The position numbers were made by a program, and so were the translations under genes. Below, in pieces: positions 52,309 to 59,973 of a stretch of DNA of 64,000 nt. Within the stretch, counting starts at the first letter, position 1. Each line of letters begins with the position of its first letter. The notes under the pieces were generated by a model. The model ran no database searches. It was given only the letters and a program-made list of their open reading frames with translations, and was not told where the DNA came from. Origin of the DNA: Lysobacter firmicutimachus (GTDB taxonomy: Bacteria; Pseudomonadota; Gammaproteobacteria; Xanthomonadales; Xanthomonadaceae); assembly GCF_037027445.1 (NCBI RefSeq), contig NZ_JBANDL010000002.1, positions 5,243,240-5,307,239 of the forward strand, read 5' to 3'.

Positions 52309-52781
52309 GCGAGCTGGCCTCCGGCCTTCTGATAGACCGCCAGCAACGTCTCCAGCGGCAGTTCGCGCTGGCCGTAGCCGGCGTCCGGCAACGAGGCCCA
52401 GGTCTTGCGCGACTTGCGGATGGCCGAGCTGATCCAGCCCTTCTTGATGTCGGCCAGCGCGCCGGTCTCGCGCAGCAGTTCGATCGCGGCGCGGTCCTGC
52501 GACGCCGGACCGAAGTCCGGCAGCTTCAGCCGGAGACGCAGGCTATTCCAAGTCTTCCATAGGAACTGATAGCGCCCCGCGGCGGTGGAGTTGATCCGAT
52601 ACTTCGGCAGCCACACCATCTTTCGTGGATGGTCGCTATAGGACGTGAAGCGCCCGCCGCCGACCATGACGTCGTAGCCGTGGTGGTCGCTGAACCGCTC
52701 CACGCCTTCGGCATGGGCGATCATGTCCAGAAAGGCCAGGACGTTCTGGCCGCCGGCCTGCTCAGCGGAGAGTCGTGCCAT
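52305..52781 (-). CDS. Endolysin, GH104 lambda R-type lytic transglycosylase
   Basis: A 158-aa peptidoglycan-cutting enzyme. It is close to lambda R: LDMIAHAEGVERF with catalytic Glu25, HGYDVMVGGGRFTSYSDHPRK, STAAGRYQFL and WASLPDAGYGQ. It cleaves the glycan strand between MurNAc and GlcNAc. It has no signal peptide, so a canonical holin is needed for release; a holin gene lies just upstream. Confidence 0.93.
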   Translation of the reverse strand: MARLSAEQAGGQNVLAFLDMIAHAEGVERFSDHHGYDVMVGGGRFTSYSDHPRKMVWLPKYRINSTAAGRYQFLWKTWNSLRLRLKLPDFGPASQDRAAIELLRETGALADIKKGWISSAIRKSRKTWASLPDAGYGQRELPLETLLAVYQKAGGQLA

Positions 52782-52983
52782 CGGCCCCTCGCTGCTGAAA
52801 CAGCCGGCCGATCAGGCCGAGCAGGAGGATGCCCGCGGTCACGGTGGCCGCGATCCGGTCGGGCACGTGCGTGCGCAAATCCTCGGGCAGATTCAGCCAG
52901 ACACCCTGCAAAGCGATGGCGCAGGTCATCGCCTGCACGCTGACGAAACGCCAGGCTTGGCGCCAGTTGTCGATCAGTTTCAT
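52762..52983 (-). CDS. Holin-like membrane protein
   Basis: A 73-aa protein with two hydrophobic segments (about 14-30 and 44-60) and charged ends (MKLIDNWRQAWRF...). Small size and location directly before the endolysin gene (20-bp overlap with it) make it the likely holin. Its start codon overlaps the T stop of the G/T chaperone (ATGA), so tail assembly and lysis are translationally joined. Confidence 0.7.
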   Translation of the reverse strand: MKLIDNWRQAWRFVSVQAMTCAIALQGVWLNLPEDLRTHVPDRIAATVTAGILLLGLIGRLFQQRGADGTTLR

Positions 52984-53596
52984 GGGAGTTCCCGAAGGGA
53001 GGTTACGAAAGCGGTGACGTCCTTGCCGCCAGCGAAGCCGGCGTTGACGTCTTCGATGCGGTCGGCGCGCAGCGCGCGTTCGCGCTGGAGCGTGACGCGG
53101 TAGAACATGGCGAGCTGGCGCGCGGTCGCGCGCTCGATCCACGGCCAGTCGTGGCCGTGGGCGATCAGGGTGGCGAGGACGCTGGGCCAGTCGCTGTCGG
53201 CGCCGCGCGGCGCAGCTCCAGCGCCGCCAGTACGCGCTGCAGAAAAAAATCGGCGTTGACCGCCCAGAACGTCAGCAACAGCAGGTCGCCGTGGGCGCCG
53301 GAGAGGGCTTGGACCCAGTCGGCCGGCTGGTCGCAGGCCTGAGCGAGCAGTGCGATGGTGGCCGCGGGGTGTTGGGCGCAGACCCGGTGCAGGCGACCCA
53401 GATCGATGCTGCTGTCGTCGGTTTGCTCGACGAGGTCGGCGACGAGCGCCGCGATGGCGTCGTGCAGCTTCAGGCTTTCGAAGAAGCCGATCTCGCGCAC
53501 GGTGACGGTGCGATCGCCGAGCGGTAGCGTCCGATTCGGTTGCAACACGACCAGTTCATCGGCAGCGGGCTGGGGGCGTCGAACTTTTCGCGCCAT
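52980..53596 (-). CDS. Tail assembly chaperone G-T fusion by -1 frameshift
   Basis: After a -1 slip at 53243-53249 the frame stays open to TGA at 52980 and adds about 87 residues: SAARTGGAG..., then HGHDWPWIERATARQLAMFY and LRADRIEDVNAGFAGGKD. This T part has its own coding character and its stop overlaps the holin start. In lambda, gpGT made by the same type of slip recruits the tail tube to the tape measure. The site T-TTT-TTT fits the X-XXY-YYZ rule for simultaneous slippage. Product size about 205 residues. Confidence 0.78.
53165..53596 (-). CDS. Tail assembly chaperone, G part
   Basis: A 143-aa protein made before the frameshift. It is acidic-to-neutral with helices (ETGFFESLKLHDAIAALVADL-like). 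It corresponds to lambda gpG, which binds the tape measure protein before tail assembly. Inside codons GAT-TTT-TTT near residue 117 is a T-TTT-TTT slippery heptamer. Its start overlaps the tail tube gene stop at 53596 by one base. The unshifted product ends 78 bases after the slip. Confidence 0.8.
   Translation of the reverse strand: MARKVRRPQPAADELVVLQPNRTLPLGDRTVTVREIGFFESLKLHDAIAALVADLVEQTDDSSIDLGRLHRVCAQHPAATIALLAQACDQPADWVQALSGAHGDLLLLTFWAVNADFFLQRVLAALELRRAAPTATGPASSPP
53243..53249 (-). promoter_or_regulatory. Slippery site for -1 ribosomal frameshift
   Basis: Seven A residues on the plus strand give T TTT TTT on the coding strand, in frame as GAT-TTT-TTT-CTG. It is the only such run in the gene, and the -1 frame after it is open for 87 codons. 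Confidence 0.78.
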
Positions 53597-54354
53597 TACA
53601 CCCTCGCCAGTTCGATGCGGCCGAAGCCGCCCAGGTCCGGGTCCAGCGCGCGCGACTCATCGAACAGGGCCGCACCCGACAGCTGCAGGCTGCCCCACTC
53701 CTCTGAGATCAGCGCCAGCTGCTCGATGGGATTGAAGGTCAGGCGGTACAGCGTCACCTTGGCGCGCTGACCGGTGACGGTGTTGATTCCGTCCAGAATC
53801 AGCATCCGCTCCGGCGGCGGGGTGTTGAACAGGGCGATGTTGACCGTCTCGCCGTGCTTGTAACTGGCCTTGAACGGCTGGGTCAGGCCGTCGACCTTGC
53901 GCAAGCCGATCACACCGCCGGACGCCGACTCCGTCCACCAATTCGCCGCTGGCACCGTGACCGGCGGATTGGCGCTGTCAGTGATCGCGACGTCGCTCAC
54001 CCAGCCTCGGTCCAGCGCGACCAGGTCGTTGGCTTTTAGGCCTGGCGGCAGCAGTTCGTTGTTGACCGATCCCGCCGGCAGGGTCGCCGGAATCGAGTAC
54101 AGGCCCTCGGCCAGGTTTTCCGGGGTCGCCTCGTCCAGGGTCAGGTTGACGTTGGCGGTCTTCGACTGGACGAGGCGGCCGTACAGCAGGCGATTGCCGC
54201 TGAACGATTCGAACTTGTCCGAGTTTTGGACTTCCAGCGCGAGTTCCAGCTGGGGCGCGTTGCCGACCCAGCGCAGCGGACCGGGCTTGCCGGTGGACTG
54301 GCGCTGGGCGAGGTAGACCTTGCCCTGGAACGAAAAAAGGTTCGGCGCGGCCAT
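53596..54354 (-). CDS. Major tail tube protein
   Basis: A 252-aa structural protein (MAAPNLFSFQGKVYLAQRQ...). The fold is beta-rich with an Ig-like C-terminal part; FESFSGNRLLYGRLVQSKTANVNLTLDE matches tube proteins of lambda-like siphophages. It polymerises as the tail tube. It lies directly before the chaperone pair, the typical position of lambda V. Starts at ATG 54354. Confidence 0.82.
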   Translation of the reverse strand: MAAPNLFSFQGKVYLAQRQSTGKPGPLRWVGNAPQLELALEVQNSDKFESFSGNRLLYGRLVQSKTANVNLTLDEATPENLAEGLYSIPATLPAGSVNNELLPPGLKANDLVALDRGWVSDVAITDSANPPVTVPAANWWTESASGGVIGLRKVDGLTQPFKASYKHGETVNIALFNTPPPERMLILDGINTVTGQRAKVTLYRLTFNPIEQLALISEEWGSLQLSGAALFDESRALDPDLGGFGRIELARV

Positions 54355-54408
54355 CGGGTCGCGTGCTCCTATAGATTAGGTGTGGGGCCGCCGATGGGCG
54401 GCCGAGAC

Positions 54409-54966
54409 TCAGCGGCGCAGCGAGCGCAGCAGTTGCCGATCCAGATCGGCGGTGATGACGTCGAGACCGGCTTGGGCCATGCGCGCAGGGCGGTCGCCCT
54501 TGCGCAGCATCTGGGCCAGCGACGGGCCGAACAGCGGTTCGATCGGGTAACGCGGCACCCGCCGCGACCCGCCGCTGCCGATCAGGGGCTCGCGCTCCCA
54601 GGCCTTGTCGATGCCCTGACCGCGCCGCGCACGGACGAAGCCGTGGGGTTCGTGGCCTGGCCGGTTGCGGAAGATTCGGTACCGAAGACCGGACGGTGTC
54701 CCGCGCCCGGCGAAGTTCAGCAGACCGATGCCGTGCACCCGGCCCACCAGCGCAATGCCGTCCCGGGTGATGCGCACGCTCAGCCCGTCGCGTATCCGGG
54801 TCGCCGACAGCGCGTATTCGGTCTGGATGTCGCGGCGCGCCAGGACCGGCCAGCGGCGCCGGAGCGTACCGAGCGCGCGGCGCTGGGCGACCAGCACCTT
54901 GCCCGGCAGATCGCTGAGGCGCTGGGCGGCCTCCAGGGCGCCATCGGCGTCGATGGAAATCCGCAT
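54409..54966 (-). CDS. Minor tail protein Z-like
   Basis: A 185-aa basic protein (MRISIDADGALEAAQRLSDLPGK...). The RDIQTEYALSATRIRDGL region and the late RMAQAGLDVI are characteristic of the gpZ family, which completes the tail end that joins the head. Starts on ATG 54966, sharing one base with the stop of the U-like gene. Confidence 0.8.
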   Translation of the reverse strand: MRISIDADGALEAAQRLSDLPGKVLVAQRRALGTLRRRWPVLARRDIQTEYALSATRIRDGLSVRITRDGIALVGRVHGIGLLNFAGRGTPSGLRYRIFRNRPGHEPHGFVRARRGQGIDKAWEREPLIGSGGSRRVPRYPIEPLFGPSLAQMLRKGDRPARMAQAGLDVITADLDRQLLRSLRR

Positions 54967-55394
54967 CAGCGCCGGTACCGCACGGTCAGGGTGACCTGCA
55001 CGGCCACCACCGCCAGCCCTTCGGGCCGGTCGAGGAACACGATGTCCTCGACCTGCAACGGCAGGGCCTGGGGCAGCGGAATCCAGGCGTCGAGCGCGTC
55101 CTCGACGTCGGCGGCGATGGCATGGGCCCGGGCATGGGCGTCGTTGAGATGGGCCGGCAAGGTCGCTTCGACGATGGCCTGGAGCAGCCGATGCTGGCCA
55201 TGTGGTTTCTGGGTGTCGCGGTGCACGCCCAGCGCGGCCAGGGTGAGTCCCGGTACGTCGGGTTCGGCATGTTGGGCCGGCTCCAGAGCCACAGCGGTGC
55301 CGATGTCGGTCCGATAGCCGCCATCGGTGCGGATATCGGCCAGGCGCGCAGCGATCCGCTCCAGCAGCACCCAGGTCGGCGTCGGCTCAGCCAT
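54966..55394 (-). CDS. Minor tail protein U-like (tail terminator)
   Basis: A 142-aa protein (MAEPTPTWVLLERIAARL...) in the place of the lambda tail terminator U. It has the regular alpha/beta fold of this family: helix-strand with PGLTLAALGVHRDTQK, then a long helix (LNDAHARAHAIAADVEDALDAW) and C-terminal strands (VEDIVFLDRPEGLAVVAVQV). It overlaps the FII-like gene by eight bases. Confidence 0.72.
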   Translation of the reverse strand: MAEPTPTWVLLERIAARLADIRTDGGYRTDIGTAVALEPAQHAEPDVPGLTLAALGVHRDTQKPHGQHRLLQAIVEATLPAHLNDAHARAHAIAADVEDALDAWIPLPQALPLQVEDIVFLDRPEGLAVVAVQVTLTVRYRR

Positions 55395-55677
55395 GCAGGA
55401 CGGCCTCATTGACCCGACCGTCGTCCCGGACAAGGGCCTCGACGGATTGGGTCCGGCCGTCCAGGCTCACTTCGTCGCCGCGGCGAAACACCCACTCGGC
55501 ATTGCGAGCCAGCACGTGGCGGGCCCGCCCGACAACCTGCTGGAACTCCCCCAATCGCTCGACGCCGTCGCGCACGACAAGGCGGATCGACACCGAGGGG
55601 TTAGGGCGGCGCTGAATCTGCGCGACGACGCCGAGCGCGTCGAACACGACGGCATCCGCCGTCGAGAAGGCATCCAC
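55387..55677 (-). CDS. Head-tail joining protein, FII-like
   Basis: A 96-aa beta-rich protein (FSTADAVVFDALGVVAQIQ...). The DEVSLDGRTQSVEALV and DDGRVNEAVLHG end match the pattern of small phage joining proteins. It connects the portal vertex to the tail. It lies four bases from the major capsid gene. Confidence 0.7.
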   Translation of the reverse strand: MDAFSTADAVVFDALGVVAQIQRRPNPSVSIRLVVRDGVERLGEFQQVVGRARHVLARNAEWVFRRGDEVSLDGRTQSVEALVRDDGRVNEAVLHG

Positions 55678-55681
55678 GGCA

Positions 55682-56689
55682 TTACGCCTTCAGCTTCGGC
55701 AGCAGCGCGGGTCGATGACACATGGGCAACGGATTGGACTGGGTGTGCAGGTCGGTGCCGCGGTCGAACTTGCGCGGCGCCTGCTTGCTGTAGAGCAGTT
55801 GGCCGAGGGTGTTGACCGTCTCGTTGAAATCGGCTGGGGCGACGTAGGTGGCGAAGGTGTCAAGGGTACCCAGCGGAAAAGCATGGCCCTCGCCTTCGGC
55901 GATGAAGCGGCGGGGCTCGCCGTCCGGACCGCTGGCTTCGCCGGTGTACTCCTCGAAGCGTACGCCTGCCAGTCGGAAATCGGCGCGCATGTCGTCTCGC
56001 ATCGCAGCGCCTTCCTGCCAGCGTTCGTAGGCCTTTTCCACCTTGGGATGGCTGGTCAGCGCGTCGAAGAACTCGCTGGATACCAGAACGTGAATACCGC
56101 TCATCCGTTCACCCTGGAGCGACTGGCTCATGTAGCGCTTGAGCTCCAGACACTTCTTGCGAACATCGGTTTCCTTGTTGCTCAGTTGGAAATCGAACGT
56201 CTTCGGAGTGATCTTGAAGATCTCGAACAGGTTCGCCAGTTCACTTCCATCGGCGTCCAGGATCACGCCCTTGAGCGCGCCCATGCGCAGATGCTCCAAG
56301 GTAATGGCGTGCTTGTTGCGCATCGTCTGCAGGTGGTCGGCCATAACCCCTGCGACTGTTTCCAGATCGGTCTCGGTGCCGAATGCGCGAACGCCGACGA
56401 CCTCTTCCGGCAGCACTACGTCGTCGTGGGGGATGTGCGGCACGTTGAACGCCCGCAGGGTTCGTTTGCCGCGCTTGCCCACCGAGCCAGGTGAACCCAC
56501 CGGTTGCGTCTGCAGCAACGACAGCACACCGTTGCGCTCCTCGATCGTGACCTGGCGCGTGCGCACCGGCTTGATCGGAAACAGGTTCAACTCGTCCAGC
56601 CGGCCGTACTGGTTCGGCAGGAGATTGATTGCCGCGGTCAGGGCGCTGACCGAGAACGCGGGGTTGTGGAACGGGTTGTTCATCGACAT
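55682..56689 (-). CDS. Major capsid protein, gpE family
   Basis: A 335-aa HK97-fold shell protein of the lambda E family. NNPFHNPAFSVSALTAAINL, YGRLDELNLFPIKP, the VPHIPHDDVVLPEEV segment and the FHPEFFDALTSH-like C-terminal region are all typical. Length equals lambda gpE (341). It assembles the procapsid together with the scaffold. Confidence 0.93.
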   Translation of the reverse strand: MSMNNPFHNPAFSVSALTAAINLLPNQYGRLDELNLFPIKPVRTRQVTIEERNGVLSLLQTQPVGSPGSVGKRGKRTLRAFNVPHIPHDDVVLPEEVVGVRAFGTETDLETVAGVMADHLQTMRNKHAITLEHLRMGALKGVILDADGSELANLFEIFKITPKTFDFQLSNKETDVRKKCLELKRYMSQSLQGERMSGIHVLVSSEFFDALTSHPKVEKAYERWQEGAAMRDDMRADFRLAGVRFEEYTGEASGPDGEPRRFIAEGEGHAFPLGTLDTFATYVAPADFNETVNTLGQLLYSKQAPRKFDRGTDLHTQSNPLPMCHRPALLPKLKA

Positions 56690-56692
56690 GGA

Positions 56693-57085
56693 TCAGGTTC
56701 CTTGACGCACGAGCACGCCGGCAACGCGCAGTTGCTGGAGGCAAGCCGAGCGCTGTTCGGGGGTAATGGCTTTCGGCCAGACCAGAGCGTGGTCGGCCAC
56801 GGTCGCGTGACGCGCGACGATCAGGCCGTCCGGGCTCGGCGCGTCGGCGGTGAGGATCGGCACAATCACGACGCCGACCGCCTGCTCGCGGCCATCGGTG
56901 GCGGCCGGGTCGAGCGCCGCCACTTCGCCGGTCGCGGTGATGCGTCCGACCACATGACCCAGTTGCAACGCTTGCTGCGCCGCCACGGTCACGCGATCGC
57001 GCGAGTACAGGTTGTCGGCTTCGAACTTGAGCAGGTCGCCCAGGTTGTTGGGCTCTGACTGCGGCGGGTAGACGGTGATGCCCAT
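56693..57085 (-). CDS. Head decoration protein, gpD family
   Basis: A 130-aa protein (MGITVYPPQSEPNNLGDLLKF...) that trimerises on the outside of the capsid. It has the gpD-like order: GHVVGRITATGEV, TDGREQAVGVVI, then a helix near the C-terminus (ITPEQRSACLQQLRVAGV). It lies just before the capsid gene, as in lambda. Confidence 0.85.
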   Translation of the reverse strand: MGITVYPPQSEPNNLGDLLKFEADNLYSRDRVTVAAQQALQLGHVVGRITATGEVAALDPAATDGREQAVGVVIVPILTADAPSPDGLIVARHATVADHALVWPKAITPEQRSACLQQLRVAGVLVRQGT

Positions 57086-57086
57086 C

Positions 57087-57401
57087 TCAGCGCTCCCTCT
57101 TACAGCGCGCGGCCCGTGCCTCGACGGCGTGGATCAGCGGGTTGTCGTCCAGCGACGTTGTGGCCGCCACGGACGCAGCAGTCGGGGACAGGTGGCTGGT
57201 GATCTCAGCCGTCTCGGCGCGCAGACCGAGCAGCTTCCGACGCACGTCAACGGTACTCAGGCCTTCGCCCAGGAACTCCGCGGTCAGGTCGGGGCGCCCG
57301 GCGAGCGCGCACAGCTCGGCGATCGCCAGGGCATCGCCGTGCGCTTGCGCGCGCGCGGCGTCAATGTCGACGGCAGGCGCCGTCGATTCGGGGGTGGACA
57401 T
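57087..57401 (-). CDS. Nested scaffold protein, Nu3-like
   Basis: An in-frame internal start ATG 57401 (GGAG 11 bases upstream) gives 104 residues, MSTPESTAPAVDIDAARAQ..., identical with the C-terminus of the protease gene. This is the arrangement of lambda C and Nu3. It is charged and helical and is likely to act as the internal scaffold in the procapsid. Confidence 0.65.
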   Translation of the reverse strand: MSTPESTAPAVDIDAARAQAHGDALAIAELCALAGRPDLTAEFLGEGLSTVDVRRKLLGLRAETAEITSHLSPTAASVAATTSLDDNPLIHAVEARAARCKRER

Positions 57402-58265
57402 CGTGGGGAACTCCAAGGAAGAGGGACGCGCGACCGCGTCCAGTTCGGTGTGCATCTGCAGCACGGCGTCGCCGAGCGTGCCGAGCCGGTCGGCCAGTCC
57501 CGCGTCGATCGCGTTCTGGCCGAAGAACAAGCCGGCCTCGGTCTGGCGGATGGCATCGGCGGGCAGGCCGCGGTGATGAGCGACCGTCTGCACGAACAGT
57601 TCGTACAGGCGGTTCACTTCGGCCTGGATCGAGGCTCGGGCTTCGGGCGTCAGCGGCTCATGGGGGTTGCCGTCGTTCTTGCGCGCACCGGCCAGGATCG
57701 GGGTGTAGCTCAGACCTTGATGGGCGTCGCGCTGGGATTGGTCGACATGGAGCGCGATCACGCCGATCGAGCCGATGCCGGCCGTGCGGGACACGAACAC
57801 CTGCTCGGCCGCGCTCGCCAACGCATACGCCGCCGAAAACGCGGCATCGTTGGCGACTGCCCAGATCGGCTTTTGGTCGCGGCCGGCGCGAATGCGGTCG
57901 GCCAGGTCGAACACGCCCGCGGCTTCGCCGCCGGCGCTATCGACATCTAGCACAATGCCGCGCACAGACCGATCCGCCAGCGCGGCGTCCAGGCGTGCCG
58001 CGATGTTCTCGTAGCTGAGCAGGCCGGACATCGCGTCCAGTCCGCCGGTCCGTTGCACCAGCGTGCCGTGTATCGGCAGAACCGCGATGCCTTGCGCCTC
58101 GCCAACGCGCGACGGCGCGGGCTGGGGCGGCCCCAACTGCGGGGGCGGCCCCGTCTGCAGTTCGAACTTGGGCGCGAGTACGTTCAGGATTACGTCCAGC
58201 TTGGCGCGCTGGATCAGCAGCGGCGTGTTGAACACGCGCGCCGCCAGGTAGGGCAGTCCGGTCAT
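57087..58265 (-). CDS. S49-type prohead protease with C-terminal scaffold
   Basis: A 392-aa fusion protein like lambda gpC. The first 290 residues are an S49/ClpP-like peptidase with Ser in AAFSAAYALAS and Lys/Arg in VSRTAGIGSIG; IAVLPIHGTLVQRTGG and IVLDVDSAGGE precede. The last 100 residues are the helical scaffold (see nested gene). It cleaves the scaffold and portal during prohead maturation. The catalytic Lys of SppA is replaced by Arg in SRTAGIGS, so the dyad is to be confirmed. Confidence 0.88.
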   Translation of the reverse strand: MTGLPYLAARVFNTPLLIQRAKLDVILNVLAPKFELQTGPPPQLGPPQPAPSRVGEAQGIAVLPIHGTLVQRTGGLDAMSGLLSYENIAARLDAALADRSVRGIVLDVDSAGGEAAGVFDLADRIRAGRDQKPIWAVANDAAFSAAYALASAAEQVFVSRTAGIGSIGVIALHVDQSQRDAHQGLSYTPILAGARKNDGNPHEPLTPEARASIQAEVNRLYELFVQTVAHHRGLPADAIRQTEAGLFFGQNAIDAGLADRLGTLGDAVLQMHTELDAVARPSSLEFPTMSTPESTAPAVDIDAARAQAHGDALAIAELCALAGRPDLTAEFLGEGLSTVDVRRKLLGLRAETAEITSHLSPTAASVAATTSLDDNPLIHAVEARAARCKRER

Positions 58266-59752
58266 GCGGGAAGGTCGGTCTCAGGCGGCGGCTCGGCCGG
58301 CACGGATTGGAAGGCGCCGTTGCGGGCGACGCGGCGCGGATCGGTGTCGAACACCAGGCCGAGGTCGTCGGCGCGCGCCGCGTCAGCCGCAATCTCTCGA
58401 TCGATGGTCTCGGCGTCGTAGCCGGAACTGGCGATGGCTTCCGCGCGCGAGAGCAGGCCCGCCCGGATCGCCAGAATCATCGCGTTGAACTCCTTCTCCG
58501 GGTCCACCCAGTTCCAGCCCTGCGGCACCCATTTGCAGGCGCGGTACTGGCGCTTGCGGCGGCGATAGCCGGGCAGTTCGACGGCGCCGGCCAGGACGGC
58601 GGCGTCCACGAACGCGTTCCAGACGGGCCGGCACAGCTGGAACACCAGCACCGTGTGCTGGACCTGCTCGCAGCGGCGCCGGAACTCCAGCAGCCCGGCG
58701 CGGATGGACGAGTAGTTGACCCCGGTCAGGTCGCCGGTCAGCTGCTCATAGGTGATGCCCATCGCCGCGGCGACGGCGCGGAATTGCGAGCGCAGGAACG
58801 CCTCGTAACTCGCGCCCACGTCGGCCGGCTGGGCGAAGGCGACGTTCTCTCCCGGCTCCAGGATCTGCAAGCTGCCTGGTTCCAGCCCCAGCGGCGCGTT
58901 GCCGTGCTCGTCCGCCGGGGCATCACCCGGCAGCGGATCGTCGGGGCCGCCGCGGGTAATGAAGCCGGCGAACATCGCCGCGGTCTTCTTGCGAACCAGC
59001 TCGGCATCGTCGTACTGATCCAGCTCGTTCAGCTTGACCAGCGCGCGCGCCAGCCACGGCTCCCCGCGGATCTGTCCGGGACGCAGGGGGCGGAAGACGT
59101 GCAGGATTTCGGAGGCGCGGATCCTCACTGTGTCCATCCCGCCCTGGCGGGTCATCGGCGCCATAGCGCCGTCCTGCGGATGCGACAGGTAGAGGTGGTA
59201 CGCCACCCGCCGGCCGAGCCGGTCGAACTCGATGCCGGCGCGAATGACGTTGCCGTTCGGCTCCTCCCGGTTCAGATGCAGCGGCAGGTGCTCGGGCTCC
59301 AGCACCTGCAGTTGCAGCGGCACCGCGAGCCCATCCTCTGGCCGGCGCGGGCGCAGGCGCACCAGGCACTCGCCCCCCTCCACCAGTGCGCGGCAGGCCA
59401 GCGCTTGCAACCCGTACAGATCGGTCAGGCCGGCCGCGTCGGCTTCGTCCACGAAGTCCCACCAAAGCGTGTGCAGCGCTTCGCGTTGGGCGGTGTCGGC
59501 GATCAGCGACTGCGGCTTGATCCCGGTGCCGACCGCGTTGGCGACGAACGCCTCCACCGCGGCGTTGGCCCAGGCATTGCGCCGCACCAGATCGCGCGAG
59601 CGCACCCGCAGCGCATCCCCGGTCGCGACCAGCACTGCGACGGCGCCGGGATTACCGGGCTGCCAGGCCGTCGAGCGCCGGCCGTGGCCGGCGACCTCGT
59701 GTATGGGCGTTCCGCCGAACATCGCGGCGCGCAGCCGTCCCCACCAGCCCAT
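58262..59752 (-). CDS. Portal protein, gpB/lambda family
   Basis: A 496-aa protein. The N-terminal half contains VRSRDLVRRNAWANAAVEAFVANAVGTGI and the RRPEDGLAVPLQLQVLEPEHLP segment; further IRASEILHVFRPLRPGQIRGEPWLA and WNAFVDAAVLAG, all gpB markers. It forms the 12-fold ring for DNA packaging and tail attachment. Its start follows gpW. Confidence 0.92.
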   Translation of the reverse strand: MGWWGRLRAAMFGGTPIHEVAGHGRRSTAWQPGNPGAVAVLVATGDALRVRSRDLVRRNAWANAAVEAFVANAVGTGIKPQSLIADTAQREALHTLWWDFVDEADAAGLTDLYGLQALACRALVEGGECLVRLRPRRPEDGLAVPLQLQVLEPEHLPLHLNREEPNGNVIRAGIEFDRLGRRVAYHLYLSHPQDGAMAPMTRQGGMDTVRIRASEILHVFRPLRPGQIRGEPWLARALVKLNELDQYDDAELVRKKTAAMFAGFITRGGPDDPLPGDAPADEHGNAPLGLEPGSLQILEPGENVAFAQPADVGASYEAFLRSQFRAVAAAMGITYEQLTGDLTGVNYSSIRAGLLEFRRRCEQVQHTVLVFQLCRPVWNAFVDAAVLAGAVELPGYRRRKRQYRACKWVPQGWNWVDPEKEFNAMILAIRAGLLSRAEAIASSGYDAETIDREIAADAARADDLGLVFDTDPRRVARNGAFQSVPAEPPPETDLPA

Positions 59753-59754
59753 GA

Positions 59755-59973
59755 TCAGAAGCCCTTGGCGGTGGTGGTCAGCAAGCGGCGTACCCGGCGA
59801 GGTCGGCCCTCGGTGCCGGCGAGCGCGGCCTCGATCTCGCGAATCGCGGCCAGTAGCTCGTTGACGGAGCGGTACTCGACCAGACGGTCGCCGAAACTGA
59901 CGCGGCGCTCGCCGCGCGCGAGTGCGTTGCGCAAGGCCTGCAACTGTTCGTGGGTATACGGAAGATCGCTCAT
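59755..59973 (-). CDS. gpW-like head-tail joining protein
   Basis: A 72-aa protein (MSDLPYTHEQLQALRNALARGERRV...) with the gpW pattern: an N-terminal helix, the VSFGDRLVEYRSVNELLAAI segment, then a basic tail. It stabilises DNA in the head after packaging. Its start shares four bases with the terminase stop. Confidence 0.88.
   Translation of the reverse strand: MSDLPYTHEQLQALRNALARGERRVSFGDRLVEYRSVNELLAAIREIEAALAGTEGRPRRVRRLLTTTAKGF

Noticed and set aside
49758-52562. 934-codon plus-strand open frame
   Set aside because: Antisense to the tape measure and lysis genes, which have clear families.
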